NCBI GenBank assembly: GCA_020631735.1
Contig: CM036209.1
Coordinates: 2,281,478 to 2,345,477, forward strand
Source of the DNA: Saccharum officinarum
Taxonomy: Eukaryota; Streptophyta; Magnoliopsida; Poales; Poaceae
Length of the DNA stretch: 64,000 nucleotides
Direction of reading: 5' to 3'
The translations under genes and the position numbers were made by a program. The notes beneath the pieces are model-generated. The model had not been told where the DNA came from. It worked only from the letters and a program-made list of their open reading frames with translations, and made no database searches. This document shows positions 11,831 to 24,562 of this stretch, one piece after another (position 1 is the stretch's first letter; each line of letters begins with the position of its first letter).

Positions 11831-14800
11831 TGTCACACCCCAAAATTTCTAATTTTGGGTTGTGCTTGGAAAACACTAAATAAAATAAATGATTTCAATA
11901 TTTGAATAAATTTATTAGATAAGTTAAGTTGTTGCTAATTTAAATATAGAAAATTTTGGTTTTAAACTTTTTCATATTAATTTGATAATGTGGTGTTTGT
12001 GTGATGCTTGTCTTTGGTGTTGGTGAGTGCTTTTATTTTTAAATTACCATAGGACGACGTTTGCTTCTCACCGGAAAACTTTTTGGTATTTTCTGGATTT
12101 AAAATTTCAATTTCCGTGAGCTTAATCTTTTTCCTTGATATCTTCATCAATCTTTTCATGAGCTCCAAATACTTTATTTGGGTTCGTCTCATTCTAAAAT
12201 ATCTCTGAGAATTTTCCCTAAATTTTCGGAGCCTTCGAGGTATTTTTCGTGGCTTAAAATTTAATTCTGGACTTTTCTAGAATTATTTTATCCATGAAAT
12301 TAATTAATTCCGAAAATAATAAAATATCTCAGATTTCCTCATGCCCAAAGGCCCATGTCTTTATTTACTAATGGGCTTTAATAATTAATTAGGCCTATTA
12401 GTAAAGGTGGATGGTGCAACGTCAATTAGCACCATATCGCTAGTTGACATGGAGGTGGAGAGTTTTCCTCCCTATATATACGTACTTATCCCTTGGGTAA
12501 AAGCACACCAAAACTACCGTAGAGGAGCCCCTAGTTTGGGAAATCTCTCGTGTAGTAAATTATATTTTTCTCCTCCTTGTGTCGCCGCCGCCGCCGCGAA
12601 CGCCGTCTGCTGCTTCCTCTTCGATCTCAATGCGCCAACAAAGGAAGCTGCTGCCGCTCCGCTGAGGTCTGCGTGTTCGACGTGCCTCTACACTGACGAG
12701 AACCCCCTATGTGAGCTTGCCCTTGCCGTATTGCTTCTCGCCGGTGACCACCAGAACCGTGTCGGGTGCCTGCACGCATGCAACTATCCTGTCTTCCAGC
12801 AAGTCATGCATGTTTGCGTACGTGCTTCACCGGCCTTGATCAGCACGTCATCTATCTGCAGTTCTGCACCTTTGGTATTAGTTCTTCTATAATTATCTTT
12901 CTTCCTGTCTCCATGCACTTATTCATAATATTTAGTATTCAGTCAACCAATCGTGATTTAGCCTATAAAACCTCTTGTGCAGCTACGAATTATTTCTCCT
13001 ATGCTTTGCCCCACAAATAAATTCCTAAAGCTTTAATCCCACTGTTTCCTTCTTTTAGCTATGTTTCCATATGTTGATGTTGCGTTAAGATCGTATCAAC
13101 GTAGTTCATAAGTTAGCCACGATATCCTGTCATAAGTTAATATATTTTTTTAATTAAATATTAATTTGATTAATCTGCATGCAGCTAGTTTTGTAATTAA
13201 AAGCTACATAGGTATGACACTCTGATATTTTATACATATAAATGTTAACGTGATTAATTGCTAGTGTAAACGCACACTGCACACCATTAGATGTTCTCAC
13301 AATTACTTTGTTTTTGCAAGCTAAAGAATAATCGGTATATAAAAGACACTGAAATATTTGTAACCAAAGTATGACTAGATTTAACTCGGCCTTTTAGTTA
13401 ACATGAGAAATCCACATACGTACCTCACACCGTGCGTGCTGTTGCTAGCTAGCTTGATGACATCGCAATGATGTCATGATGATGTAACACACACATTATT
13501 GCCGTTTTTCCTTTAGAAAAATAAATTCCGAAATACAATAGAAATACGTATACAGATAATCTTGTTTAGGCCATATCATTTATGTTTTACGTCCGATTCG
13601 AGTCGTTCAAGTCGCATTAGATTTATGTCGTCGTGCTCTACACGGTAGTGCTAATGTTTGTCATGTCTTATAGTTACGAATTTATTGATTGAAATACTAA
13701 TATGATTACTAATAATTTAATAGCTTTTAATTAGAAAACGAATTAGGGTTGCGATGCTGTACGTGTTGAGTCGTGATTGTGCCGATGTAAACTACACATG
13801 AGTAATGATGTTTATCATGTCACTTGATTATGAATTTATTAATTTAAATAGTAATTAGATTAATATATTTATTTAATAGCTTTCCAATTAAAAGAAATTC
13901 CGGTTTAAATCCGTTCTTATTGTTTTGCAATAGTGCCGATCGAGGTTATGTTTTAGCAACAACGTTTGACATGTCTTACATCCTTAAAATTTATAAGTTA
14001 GATATTAATTTGATTTATGCTTGTGCAATTGAGTTTCTAATTAAACGCAACACAGGCAGTCTGTTCTAAATTAATGTTAATCTAATTAATATTAAACTAA
14101 ATGTTTCTTTTGAATTATAAGATGTTTAGTTCAACCTTGAAACATAAGTGCTTTCGTTCAGTTGCCACATGTTTTCTATATATATAGTTCAATATTAAAT
14201 TGATTAATACGATTAGTATACAATATATTTTAAATTAAAATTTGCTTAGCCTAAATACGTTACATACATGATAGACTTGTGTAGATAATTTCATATTACA
14301 GTACGTATCTGCTCTTCATAGTTATATGACTTTAATCCTCGAGCATTTATTCGTTTGAAATCTATTTTGCTCCAATTAAGTTGCGTTAGATTCGCATCGA
14401 CGTTCTCTGTGCAGTAGCACTAATGTTTTTCATGTCATATGCTTTTCCATATATAGCTGAATATTATATTAATTAATATGCTTGTTATTAGTTTTCTAAT
14501 TAAAAATAATATATAATCTTGTCACGATAGTCCTTTGTAACTAAGCATGAACTTAGCTAATGGCAACTTAAAATATCTTTAAATTATAATTTAGTTAGCC
14601 CAACCACATATCTCATATAATTGGAATAATTGTTCTCACATGTTCTTTTATCTCTGCAAAGTCGGTAATACTTATAAATAAAATATGACCAGGGTTAAAC
14701 CTAGTTTTGTAATTCAATTGATTAATCTAATTTTAGAATATTTCTTCAGAATGTTTATCACCTTATTTCAATAACTAAAATGTATTAAGTTTATAGTCGG

Positions 14801-16366
14801 TCTTCTACGTTATGTTGTAATCGTCTCGATAGTCGTTTCTTTTCCATCGTAGTTTCGTTATCAGCGTTTCTTATGTTCTCGTGACCGTAGCCGGTAGCTC
14901 TCTTTTAGTACGTTGTTTTCTTTTGTGTGGTGTATTGTTCTTAGTTGTTCCTATTTGTTTGCTTGTATGCCTGTTAGTGTGCTGGGTTGTTATGATCTAC
15001 GAGTAGAAGAAAAGGCTATCCGTGAGCGCCGAAGATCCGAAGATGAAGACCAGAAGCTGAGTGCCAGAAGTTGCAAATGAAAGATTAAGTTGAGTTTTTC
15101 AGAGCAAGTTGCTTTGGGCATAAAGCAAGTTCTAAGGCAAGTATAGCATGGGATTTCCTTGTTGTCCTATTCACAATAAGCAAATAATATCATTATGCAT
15201 ATGTTTCCTTGTTAAGGATGACTTAGTGTTGATCTTATTCCTTGATACCTATTATACTGCATGGATTAGTATTGCTAGTGCTCAACATGAACTATGATCA
15301 TGTAATTTGACTAATGGAATATGCAATAAACATTAAAAGATGATTTTATTACTGTTTAAGGGTACTAGAGCATGGGGTTACTTTGGTGCTCTCGTTACTC
15401 TCCATAAGGACTTATCTGTAAGCGAAAATCCGGGATTTACAGTACAACTGTGAGGGCTAAAATGGCTCTGGCTTTAGTCATATAGAATGACCTTTTCTAG
15501 CTTGTTAGAGGTATTCCTTTATGGCGTAAGAATGGCTTGACGAATTGGGTATAGTGCGGCCTCTGTCCTCATGTGTATAGGCTGCGTGTTATTGTGCCAT
15601 CAGGAAGGGGGGCTCTACATCTGTTTGCCGAGTGAAATCTAATGGCCCTAACTTGTTAGACGAACCTTTGAAAGACTTCATAGTGAACCCTGCCGACCTT
15701 CCTTGGTAGTGGGTCAAGAGGCTGATCACCTCGGGCGAAAGGGTAAATCACGACTCACAGTGAAAGTGTACAACCTCTGCAGAGTGTAAAACTGTTATAA
15801 CAGCCGTGCTCACGGTCACGAGTGGCCTTGGACCCTTATGGAATAGTGGATCATTAATAATGAATATGTTTTTGCTATTCGTTAATCATTTCACATGGAT
15901 CATATGTTTATTGTTTATATTGAGACACTTTGATATCATTGATATACTGAATTAATGCTAAATAAAAGCTACATGTTGATAAACCTATGTTATGCCTTTG
16001 AGCCTCATGAACCCCGTGTTATATTTGTTGAGTTCGACATGGACTCACTCTTGCTATTTCCTCACACTCCAGTGTATAGTAAGGTGCTGCTTAGAAGAAG
16101 GATGAAAGTGTAGTGGAGTTTTCAGAAGTCTTTTCAGAAGTGTTTGGCATATGAAACCCCCAGTCAGCCGTCCCTGTGATGTTGGAGCCTGAAGAAAAGA
16201 TTAGTGACCGTTCCGCGACACTCTGATAGTTGTAAGTGTTATTATAATATGTTTTCCGCTTTATATAAACATTGTTTTGATACTTTTTCATTCTGACATA
16301 TGTGTGGACTTCCTGGGCACACATATAATTAGCCTGGTTTTGTTCTTTAGAAAACCGGGTGTGACA
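11831..16366 (+). mobile_element. 3' LTR (4.5 kb) of the large non-autonomous element
   Basis: The LTR opens TGTCACACCCCAAAATTT and ends AAAACCGGGTGTGACA, followed by the target duplication GTTTT. Its first 450 bp and last 1.3 kb match the 2.56 kb LTRs at 28544 and 33466. About 2 kb in the middle (roughly 12300-14900) is instead shared with the inverted solo LTR at 16578-20197. A TATA box at 12473 marks the promoter. ORFs near 12407-13020 straddle that TATA box and are not credible genes. Confidence 0.8.
12473..12480 (+). promoter_or_regulatory. TATA box of the 4.5 kb LTR
   Basis: TATATATA followed by an ACG-containing leader. The same arrangement is conserved in the inverted solo LTR (about 19413-19420, minus strand), which supports its being the LTR promoter. 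Confidence 0.55.
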
Positions 16367-16577
16367 GTTTTTTACTTTTGCAATGATTTTTTAGTAATTT
16401 CTTAGCGCACCAAAAGCCAGATAAGCACCTTTGAACGTTTTTTCAGCTCTTAGTTCATTTTCTTATAAGCAAACTTTCGAGCTTTTCAAAAGCTAACTCA
16501 ACATTTAATTTTTTGTTTCATTTTCTGGCTGACAGAAGCTAGCAAAAAATGGAAACAAACATGCCCCTAGTACTATA

Positions 16578-19500
16578 TGTCACACCCAGTTTTGCAAAGA
16601 ACAAAACTAGACTCGTCATATGTGTGCCCAGAAAGTTCACACATACAACAACAGAATAGAGATATCAAAACAATATTTATATAAAGTGGAATACTTACTA
16701 TATTAACACTTACAACTATCAGAGTATCGCAGAACGGTGGCTAAACTTCTGCTCGGGCTCCATTCTTCTCAGGGACGGCTGACTGGTGGCCCCGTATGCC
16801 AAACACTTCTGATAGACTTTTGGAAACTCCACTACATCTTTATCCTTATTCTAAGCAGCACCTCACTACACACTGGAGTGTGGGGAAATAGCAAGAGTGA
16901 GTCCATGTCGAACTCAACAAATATAACATGGGGTTCATGAGGCTCAAAAGGATAGACACTGGTTTACTGCATTTAGCTTTTAATTGTCATAATTTTATTA
17001 CATGAGTAGCATCAGATTTTCATTTATCCCACAATAAACATATGATCAATGTAAAGATGAATAATGAATAGCAAAAACACATTTATAGTCATTAGTGATC
17101 ATCTATTCCGTAAGGGTTCAAGGCCACTCGTGATCGTGAGCACGGCTGTTATAACAGTTTTACATTCTGCAGAGGTTGTACACTTTCACTGTGAGTCGTG
17201 ATTTACCCTTTCGCCCGAGGTGATCAGCCTCTTGACCCACTACCAAGGAAGGTCGGCAGGGTTCACTATGAAGTCTTTCAAAGGTTCGTCTAACAAGTTA
17301 GGGCCATTAGATTCACTCGGCAAACAGATGTAGAGCCCCCTTCCAAATGGCACAATGACGCGCAGCCTATACACATAAGGACAGAGGCCGCACTATACCC
17401 GATTCGTCAAGCCATTCTTACGCCATGAAGGTTACCACTAACAAGCTAGAAAAGGTCCTCATACTTGACTAAAGCCAGAGCCATATAGCCCTCACAGCTA
17501 TACTGTAAGTCCCGGATGTTCGCTTACAGATAAGTCCTTTTGGAGAGAAACTAGAGCACCAAGAAAAATAGCATCATGCTCTAGCCCTCTTTAAACAGTA
17601 ATCAAAATGTCATCTTTTAGTGTTGTTGCATATTACATTAATCATATTACAAGATCATAGTTTATGCTCAGCGCTAGCAAAAGCTACCCAATGCAAAATT
17701 CCATAGGTGACAAGGTATAGATAAAAAACTAGGAAAATCATTAATGGCAATTCAATACAGACACATGCAATATGATTTTATGTGATTAAAGTGAATAGGA
17801 CAACAAGGACAATCTCATGCTATACTTGCCTTTTCCCAAAGTTAGCTACTCAGAATCTCCGGTTGCTATCTTCTGAACTCAAGTTCTCTTGCTTCGACTG
17901 TCGGTCCTCAGCTCCTCGTCTTCAGCACTAATTAACCATACTTCTTCTACTCTCAGCAATCAAGTAGAACAAACAGACAATAAACACAACTAAGAACAAC
18001 ACACCAAATAAAAGAGACACTTTAAAAGAGCACACTAGACTATACGTCATGATGCTATGATCGCGAAAACGTAAGACCGACGGATAACAGAGCTACCATC
18101 AAAGATGACACGCGACTATCGAGGAGTTTGCAACAAATCGGAGAAGACAAACTATACATTTAATTTATTTTAGTTAATGAATTAAGGTGATAGACTTCTA
18201 GAGAATTATCCTAAAGTTGAATTAACCAATTTACATTGAATTATAAAAGATGAAGTTAACCTTATTCATATTTTATTTATAAATATTTATTTAGTGTTTA
18301 AGTCATTTAAACATTTATAAATTAGAAAGCATAAAGAAGGTGATAACAGCTAATCGAATCATTATATGTTTCTTACATAAACTAAACAAGTTCTATTTAA
18401 GAAGCACTTTTCTTATTAATCATGATAGCATTTGATTATTTATAAAAGACAAATTATAAACCAAAGTTACTTTTAATTTGAAAAGACAGTAGTTAAATAT
18501 TAGTTAAATTGACTACATGCTTCATATTTAGCTAAACTAATTATGATTAAGAAACATTTAAGTTAATATTAATCAAGTTAACATTTATTTAAGAATGTTC
18601 TATGTATTAACCTAAGTCGTTTCTAATTTAAAAGAGCATGATATAAATATTAATCAAATAAACATAATTTAATTTATAAACACATAACGTGACATGGTAA
18701 ACAACGTTGCTAATGCGTCTCTTACGCCAGCATAGTCACAAAGTAACAAAAACGAAATTATACCCCTACGTTGCTTTTAGTTAGAAAGCTGTTAAATAAA
18801 TATTAATCAAGTTACATTTAAATAGATAAATTCATACTTGAGTGACATCACAAAAACTATCGCTACTGTATAGAGCACGACGCTACAAAACTATCACAAT
18901 AAGAACCGATTTACAAAACTAGATTGCTTTTATTCATAGAGCTAATTGCATGTCAATTAAATTAATATTTAATTTATATATGACTAGCATGTAACACGTC
19001 TACGCTGATAACATATAACTTCAGTTGGCATGATCGTAAAATCACAAGAACGAGTTACTACAGTAGGTTGCTTTTAATTAAAAATGCATTAAATAAATAT
19101 TGCACGTAAATCAATAAATTCATAATTAGGTGACACGATATACATCAGCACTACTACGTAGAGCGCAACTATACGAAACTAACGCAACTAAAACAGAGTA
19201 AAACGGAATTAAAACGAAGAAACGATAAAGATATTACGAACAATTGGCAGAACCGCAAATACTTCATCTTCTACCTCCATCCATGTGAAGGGCCTCGGCC
19301 TAGGGCGACACGAGAAGGAGAAAAAAATATCTAATTTACTACACGAGAGATTTTCCAAACTAGGGGCTCCTCCACGGTAGTTTTGGTGTGCTTTTACCCA
19401 AGGGGTAGGTACATATATATAGGGAGGAAAACTCTCAACCCCCACGTCAACTAGCAATACGGTACTAATTAATGTTGCACCCTCCATCTTTACTAATAGG

Positions 19501-20197
19501 CCTAATTAATTATTAAAGTCCATTAGTAAATAAAGACATGGGCCTTTGGGCACGAGGAAATCTGAGATATTTTATTATTTTCGGAATTAATTAATTTCAT
19601 GGATAAAATAATTCTAGAAAAGTCTAGAACTGAATTTTAAGCCACGAAAAATACCCTGAAGGCTCCGAAAATTCAGGGAAAATTCTCAAAGATATTTTAG
19701 AATGAGACGAACCCAAATAAAGTATTTGAAACACATGAAAAGATATTTTGGAGCATCTAAAAATTAGATAACGCTCACAGAAAAGCGTGAACTAGCTCTG
19801 GAAAAAGCTAGAACAATTTCCGAAGAGTTCACTGAGATTGATTGACACACGAGGAACTGAAAGGAATAATTTGCATTATAAAGAAAATATTTTAGGAAAC
19901 TTCCAATGATAACTTAAGATGAGAAACAAGGAACATTGATTGCAGAAAAAGATAAAGGCGTGCCGGAGAAGAAAAATCGACCTACTAAACACATTTTTAA
20001 AGATTTTGCTCGCTCTCAACACACAAGAGTTAACAAGCAAACATCACATTAAACAAAGATTCTCATTTTTTTCATTTTTTATAACTAATTGATGCTATCA
20101 TAAACTAAACTTGAGAAATTTTATCCAAATATTAAAAAATTTATTTTATTTAGTGTTTCTATGCATAACCCAAAATTGAAAATTTTGAGGTGTGACA
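16578..20197 (-). mobile_element. Solo LTR, inverted, same family as the 4.5 kb LTR
   Basis: On the minus strand it starts TGTCACACCTCAAAATTTTC and ends AAAACTGGGTGTGACA. The 5-bp duplication CTATA flanks it (16573-16577 and 20198-20202). It is the reverse complement of the LTR at 11831-16366, about 0.9 kb shorter. There is no internal region or partner LTR, so it is a solo LTR. The unoccupied site is seen in repeats 3 and 4 near 27013 and 50830. It lies only 211 bp from the end of the composite element, so the two LTRs form a large inverted repeat that could confuse assembly. Confidence 0.87.
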
Positions 20198-20576
20198 CTA
20201 TAGATTCTAGCCATCCGCTACTGCTCCTCTTCATCTTCTATTATCCTTTTTGAACACTCCACTGAGTTTATTATATACATTATTTTGTATTTTGACTTGC
20301 TAGGTAGGTAGGAGTAGTTTATGTCTCTTTACTAGTACTATGTTTGTCAAAAAAGAATGCAATTTTAGATTTGATCAAAACTAAATCATTTTATGTTTGA
20401 CTATGAGTTTATAAAAGTAGTGTCAACATAGAGAACTTTGAATAGATATATACTATGAAAATATGTTTTATGACTAATCTAATGGTACCTATTTAATACG
20501 ATAAATATTAGTTTATTTTTTATATCACTTTGGTAAAAAAGATTTGACATACTTTAATGTAGTGGAGCAGTAAGGA

Positions 20577-20985
20577 CTAAGGTGTTGTTTGTTCGGCCTT
20601 GGGACCGGCAACGACAATGTAATTGGAAACCAGTGCTATTCGTTACAATGCAACTGAAACCGCGATTGTTTGGTTGGCACCTATGATTGTTTCTGTTTGC
20701 CTAAGCAGCGTGGGTATGCAGGATGGAGATCAGCAGCCTTTACCGGCAAGGATACGGGAGTTGGAGACCTAGAGTCGTCGGCGCATAGGACTCCAAACTC
20801 GCGAGAAGTGAGGAGTCACTCGCTCCTGTGCACCATGATCGGATAACACCGGGAGTTGAGCGGTAACCGCATTGCACTTGTACCTATCCCCAGTCCCTCC
20901 ATTATCGATCCCGCCTTAGTCTAACCAAACATAAAGTTAGGTGATCTGATGATGGTGAGAATCGTTGCGGGGGCAAAAACACCCA
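20577..20985. other. Insertion unique to repeat 1, unidentified
   Basis: The stretch has no counterpart in repeats 3 and 4. Its edges carry TTGTTTGTTCGG and CTAACCAAACAT, a weak inverted similarity that may mark a MITE. No coding region is apparent. Confidence 0.35.
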
Positions 20986-21228
20986 GGGCTGGTTTAGATG
21001 CAAATTTTTTTGAAAAACAGCACTGTAACTCTTTTCATTGTTATTTGGTAAATATTGTCCAATTATGGTCTAATTAGGCTTAAAAGATTTGTCTCGTCCA
21101 TTTCGTCTAAACTGTGTAATTAGTTTTATTTTTTATCTATATTTAATGCTTCATGCATGTGTCCAAAGATTCGATGTGACGGGGAATCTGAAAAATTTTG
21201 CAAAATTTTCTGTGAACTAAACAGCTGC
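20986..21228. mobile_element. Tourist-type MITE, diverged
   Basis: It shares with the copy at 9205-9428 the GGTTTAG...GAACTAAAC ends and internal motifs such as AAAAGATTTGTCTCG and AAACTGTGTAATTAGTT. The terminal repeats are imperfect and no clear three-base duplication remains, so the borders are approximate. Confidence 0.65.
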
Positions 21229-21297
21229 TAAGTACAATGATCTCACATGGGCAAATGTGCCGCAAGATTGATGCAGAGGATTCAGATACACGCATGC

Positions 21298-21510
21298 AAT
21301 GGCGGAACCAGGGGGCACCCCCCAAGCACAGTACATTTCAATAAATACCTATATAAATAATTGAATTTATAGTACAAAAATATCAATTTTCACTAATTTT
21401 ATATTAAAATATTATGATTTTGGTTATAAACAGTATAAAAGTTTTTTTAAAAGATATTGAAACATATAATTATGTATATTTTATCACACAAAAAATACAA
21501 TCATATTTTT
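21298..21510. mobile_element. Truncated hAT-like insertion with local duplication
   Basis: An end resembling the hAT family (AATGGCGGAACCAGGGGG) follows a partial copy of the adjacent block sequence (21240-21297, repeated at 21519-21590). The AT-rich interior runs directly into block sequence shared with 27395 and 51195 without a second terminal repeat. I infer a truncated or rearranged element. Confidence 0.45.
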
Positions 21511-22077
21511 TACTATCTGATCTCACATGGGCAAATGTGCCGCAGTGGATACCGATAGATGCAGAGGATTCAGATACACGCATTGTAGCCTCCCATCTCG
21601 GTACAGAGAACACTGAATAGATATATTCAAGTATTCAGCGGAGGCCATATACTAAATATATACCCATAGTACCTATAGTACTACTAATCAGTGCAGGTAC
21701 GGTGCAGCTAAACTAAAAGGTCAGCAAGTATATGTTATCATGTCCCGTGATTTCGTCCCGTGATTTCGTCCCTGCAAAAAACTCGGAACTCTCTGGAATT
21801 CGGCCCATCCCCAATAAAGAACTCGTGACGGCCGCCGTCTGCTTCGCATTCGATGATCTCCGTGCACAGATGATGTGGAGAAAGGCAGCGGGAATGCATG
21901 CTGCTCATTTGGACGGCATGATTGCAGAGCGGCCGGCCGGCGGGTCGGCGGCGGCGCCCGACCCAACTCGAAATGAGAGCAGCCTGTCGTTAAATATATT
22001 GCTGCCGTCATTTTGCTCTCTCCGGCCGGTCGCCAGGATGGGGCACGCACATGTTCTTGTATGGATTAAGAAGTGTC

Positions 22078-22440
22078 AGATGTTTAAGCAATTTTCATGT
22101 CAATTTAATTCAGAAACATATGCAATATCTAGATAAAACACTTGCAACTTATAACATAGAAACACTTGCTGCAACAGAAGACTAGAGCAGATAAAACATT
22201 TCGAACATACTGTTGCAACATATGTGAGAAACATATGCAATATCCAGATCAAAACGCTTGCAACATACATTTGGAACAGATGAAACATTTTGAATAAACT
22301 CTTACAACATGTCTCTAAAACACTTGCAACATACGCAACATGTGCAACATTCCCGATCTATTTTTGCAACGTCCATATGAAACAATTACAACATAGCTCT
22401 GAAACGTCTGAAACACTTGAAATATACATTTGCAACATAG
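22078..22440. repeat. Degenerate minisatellite (AAACACTTGCAACATA-type)
   Basis: Loose tandem variants of ACACTTGCAACATA and GAAACATATGCAACAT occur at intervals of about 20-40 bp. The same array is present at 25918-26335, 28024-28395 and, outside the tandem block, 59694-60042. Minus-strand ORFs through it translate to repetitive Cys/Phe/Val-rich strings and are artefacts. Confidence 0.8.
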
Positions 22441-23197
22441 AGGAGGAGGAGCCTGTGCCAGTTAATTCCGGCCGTCGGAGTGGGAGCCAGCGGCGAGTGA
22501 CGGCGCGTGATGACCTTTATATTGGCTTTCTTAGAAGCCTAGTAAAATCTCCTCTCTCTCTCTTTTTTTTGATATGGATAAATCCGTGTGCCTGTGTGTT
22601 GTGTCGTTGTCTCGGCCGCCAGGCGCCACACATATGGCTGGATCGAAGATACACGTTCATACATACATACAGTATCTGAATATATGATCCTGCAGCCTGC
22701 ATGCACGCACGCTCACGCGACGATTACTATCCGTATAGCTGCTGCGTGGTAGCACACGCAGTAAGTGTGAGTGGTTGTTTTAGTTGCTTGATGTGACACT
22801 TGTGTCACACGCTCACGTGCTAATGATGACACTTGTCACACCTAATATAGTCGTACGAGTAGAATGCTAGTGCCAGCACATGCTGTTAGGGTGTTTGAGT
22901 TACAGTAGCTTTTAGGCTTTTGGTTCAAAAGCTGGTTTTTCTCACTATTGGCTATCAGTTTTTGATTTTTGTATGTAATAAATTTTTATTAGTTTCTCAG
23001 CGAACCAAGAGCAAGAGTTACCTTTGAACGTTTTTTCAGCTTTTAGTTCTTTTTCTTATATAAGCAAACTTTCGAGCTTTTCAAAGCTAGCTCGACATTT
23101 AATTGTTTGTTTCATTTTCTGGCTGACTGAAGCTACCAAAAATTGGAAACAAGCAAACTCCACAGACAACAGGCTCCACCAACACATGTAGAAATGA

Positions 23198-23219
23198 GGG
23201 GGGGGGGGGGGGGGGGGGG
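23198..23219 (+). repeat. 22-base poly-G run
   Basis: An uninterrupted run of 22 G residues sits where copy A (about 5047-5078) has an interrupted G-rich tract. It could form a G-quadruplex, or the length could be a sequencing or assembly uncertainty. Confidence 0.8.
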
Positions 23220-23814
23220 CTTCCCCCACAGCCCGATGAACGACCTTTTCCTTCTTTTGGCAGCAGTTCATATAATGTCATGAATGGGGAGCCCCCTGCC
23301 GTACATGTCAAACAAATTACATGCAGACTCTTAAAAGTGAGAATTGGAGTGAGGAGAAAGCAGCCATACTTGTGTCCGGTGATGTCATCAACGTCAAATT
23401 TGAGGATATCATCCGTGAAACGAAATAGGATTTTAAAACTTAAAATTCCGACTCTCTCGCCCATCTGTGATGGTCCCAGGATACCTCAGCTATCATGGGC
23501 GACCACTTTTTAGCTGATTACAAAGTCGTCTTCTAGAGGGTGACCCTTTGACAATAGACCAGGTACGCAGCCGGCAACACTTAAAAGCTGCACTTCTCTT
23601 CTACTGTAGGAACATTTGTCACACATTCTTGAGGGCGGCTTTGTTCGGTTCGGCCCTTCCAAACCAGCTTTGTGGCCTGATCATCCGCGGGCTAGATTCT
23701 ATCCTGGCCCATGCAAAAACACATGTTCATTTAGCCCACGAAGCCCTGTCACCCCGGCGTGGAAATTGGCAGTTGGCACCCACGACAGAGCCGTGGAGCT
23801 TCTTCTCCTCCTTG

Positions 23815-23990
23815 TAGGCCTGCGTCGGCGAGAAGCTCGCCCTAGCATTCAAGCTCATTAGCACGCCGCCCGGGATGGTGATCAAGATCGTCCAGAACCT
23901 CCTGGCGTGCGCCGACTGCCACGCCGTGCTGAAGCTGGTGTTGGAGATGACGGGGAGGAGGATCGTGTTCAGGGACAGGAATAGGTTCAT
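23815..23990 (+). pseudogene. Fragment of a PPR protein gene (DYW domain)
   Basis: The plus-strand frame reading GEKLALAFKLISTPPG, then NLLACADCHAVLKLV and GRRIVFRDRNRF, matches the C-terminal DYW domain of plant organellar pentatricopeptide-repeat RNA-editing proteins. That domain normally reads like EKLAIAFGLISTPPG, CGDCH and REIIVRDxNRFH. The CxDCH zinc-ligand motif survives. The fragment lacks the upstream PPR repeats and the end of the domain (the final DYW tripeptide): the frame runs into unrelated T-rich sequence after RFM. It lies in an insertion found only in segment copy B, so it is a transposed or duplicated gene fragment, not a working gene. Confidence 0.8.
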
Positions 23991-24562
23991 GTCTTTTTTT
24001 TCTGATCGCTGATCTAAGTTGAGTCACTCACTACTTGTCGACCTCACATGTATCTACTTCAACATGCATTGACATCAACAATACCAGCCTCTACCTCCTC
24101 GACTGTATTGTGTGGCTAGGCCGGGCATGTGATGCCGAGGGAGACCATCTCACATCGCTTCTTAGACATCATGGCCGCAGCCGCACAACTATATTGTCAG
24201 TTCATCATCACCTCCCGTCATCTCATCTCACGCATACTCGGTTTGATCAGCCGATTGTGCGTGATCCACTCGACTCCTGTGACATCCATTGCAGAGTATT
24301 ATGCACATGTTCTTCGAGCAACACATGTTCATCGCTTCGCCGCCGGCCGGCCGGCACCATGCTTGCTTTGCGGAGCGACGATCGAGAATGTGGATGGGGA
24401 CGGCGACGGACGGCCAAATTAACCCACGATACTCCTACCTTAATCTGGTCTTTGATACATTCATCACCAAGCCACGTTTAGTTTGTGTTGCCATTGCTCT
24501 TTTTTTTTCTTGTGCGGCGCCGGCGCCCGGCATGGCTTCACTACTGACGCCCAAATTAAATA

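Larger units (their letters stand above)
9731..16366 (+). mobile_element. Composite LTR element: TRIM front joined to a large non-autonomous body
   Basis: The unit is bounded by the same 5-bp target duplication GTTTT (9726-9730 and 16367-16371), and the flanks are continuous in sister repeats (for example near 22960). Its order is a complete TRIM (9731-10467), 24 bp of filler, a primer site (10492), a 1.3 kb non-coding internal region, a polypurine tract and a 4.5 kb LTR. The expected 5' LTR matching the 3' LTR is missing and its place is taken by the TRIM. Both parts begin with TGTCACACCC, so an exchange at this shared end is a plausible origin. Confidence 0.7.
8809..22570. repeat. Tandem block, repeat 1 (split by several insertions)
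   Basis: This is the first of four head-to-tail copies of a non-coding block, here broken by mobile elements. Its surviving parts are 8809-9076, 9638-9730, 16367-16577, 20203-20576, 21511-22074 and 22078-22570. They match repeat 3 (26462-28514) in the same order. The block contains a GC-rich patch (21730-22074), a minisatellite and a CT-rich end. The ORF in the GC-rich patch (about 21732-22136) matches no family I know. Confidence 0.8.

Noticed and set aside
12407..12892. 161-codon ORF with a related ORF at 19209-19487 on the minus strand
   Set aside because: Both are homologous LTR DNA spanning the TATA box, so they lie partly upstream of transcription start and are not credible genes.
21732..22136. 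134-codon ORF recurring in repeats 3 and 4
   Set aside because: The recurrence comes from the tandem block. The frame runs into the minisatellite in repeat 1 and into other sequence in repeat 4, so its end is not conserved.
22078..22440. CRISPR-like spaced repeats
   Set aside because: The repeats are degenerate, unevenly spaced and in plant nuclear DNA. They form a minisatellite.
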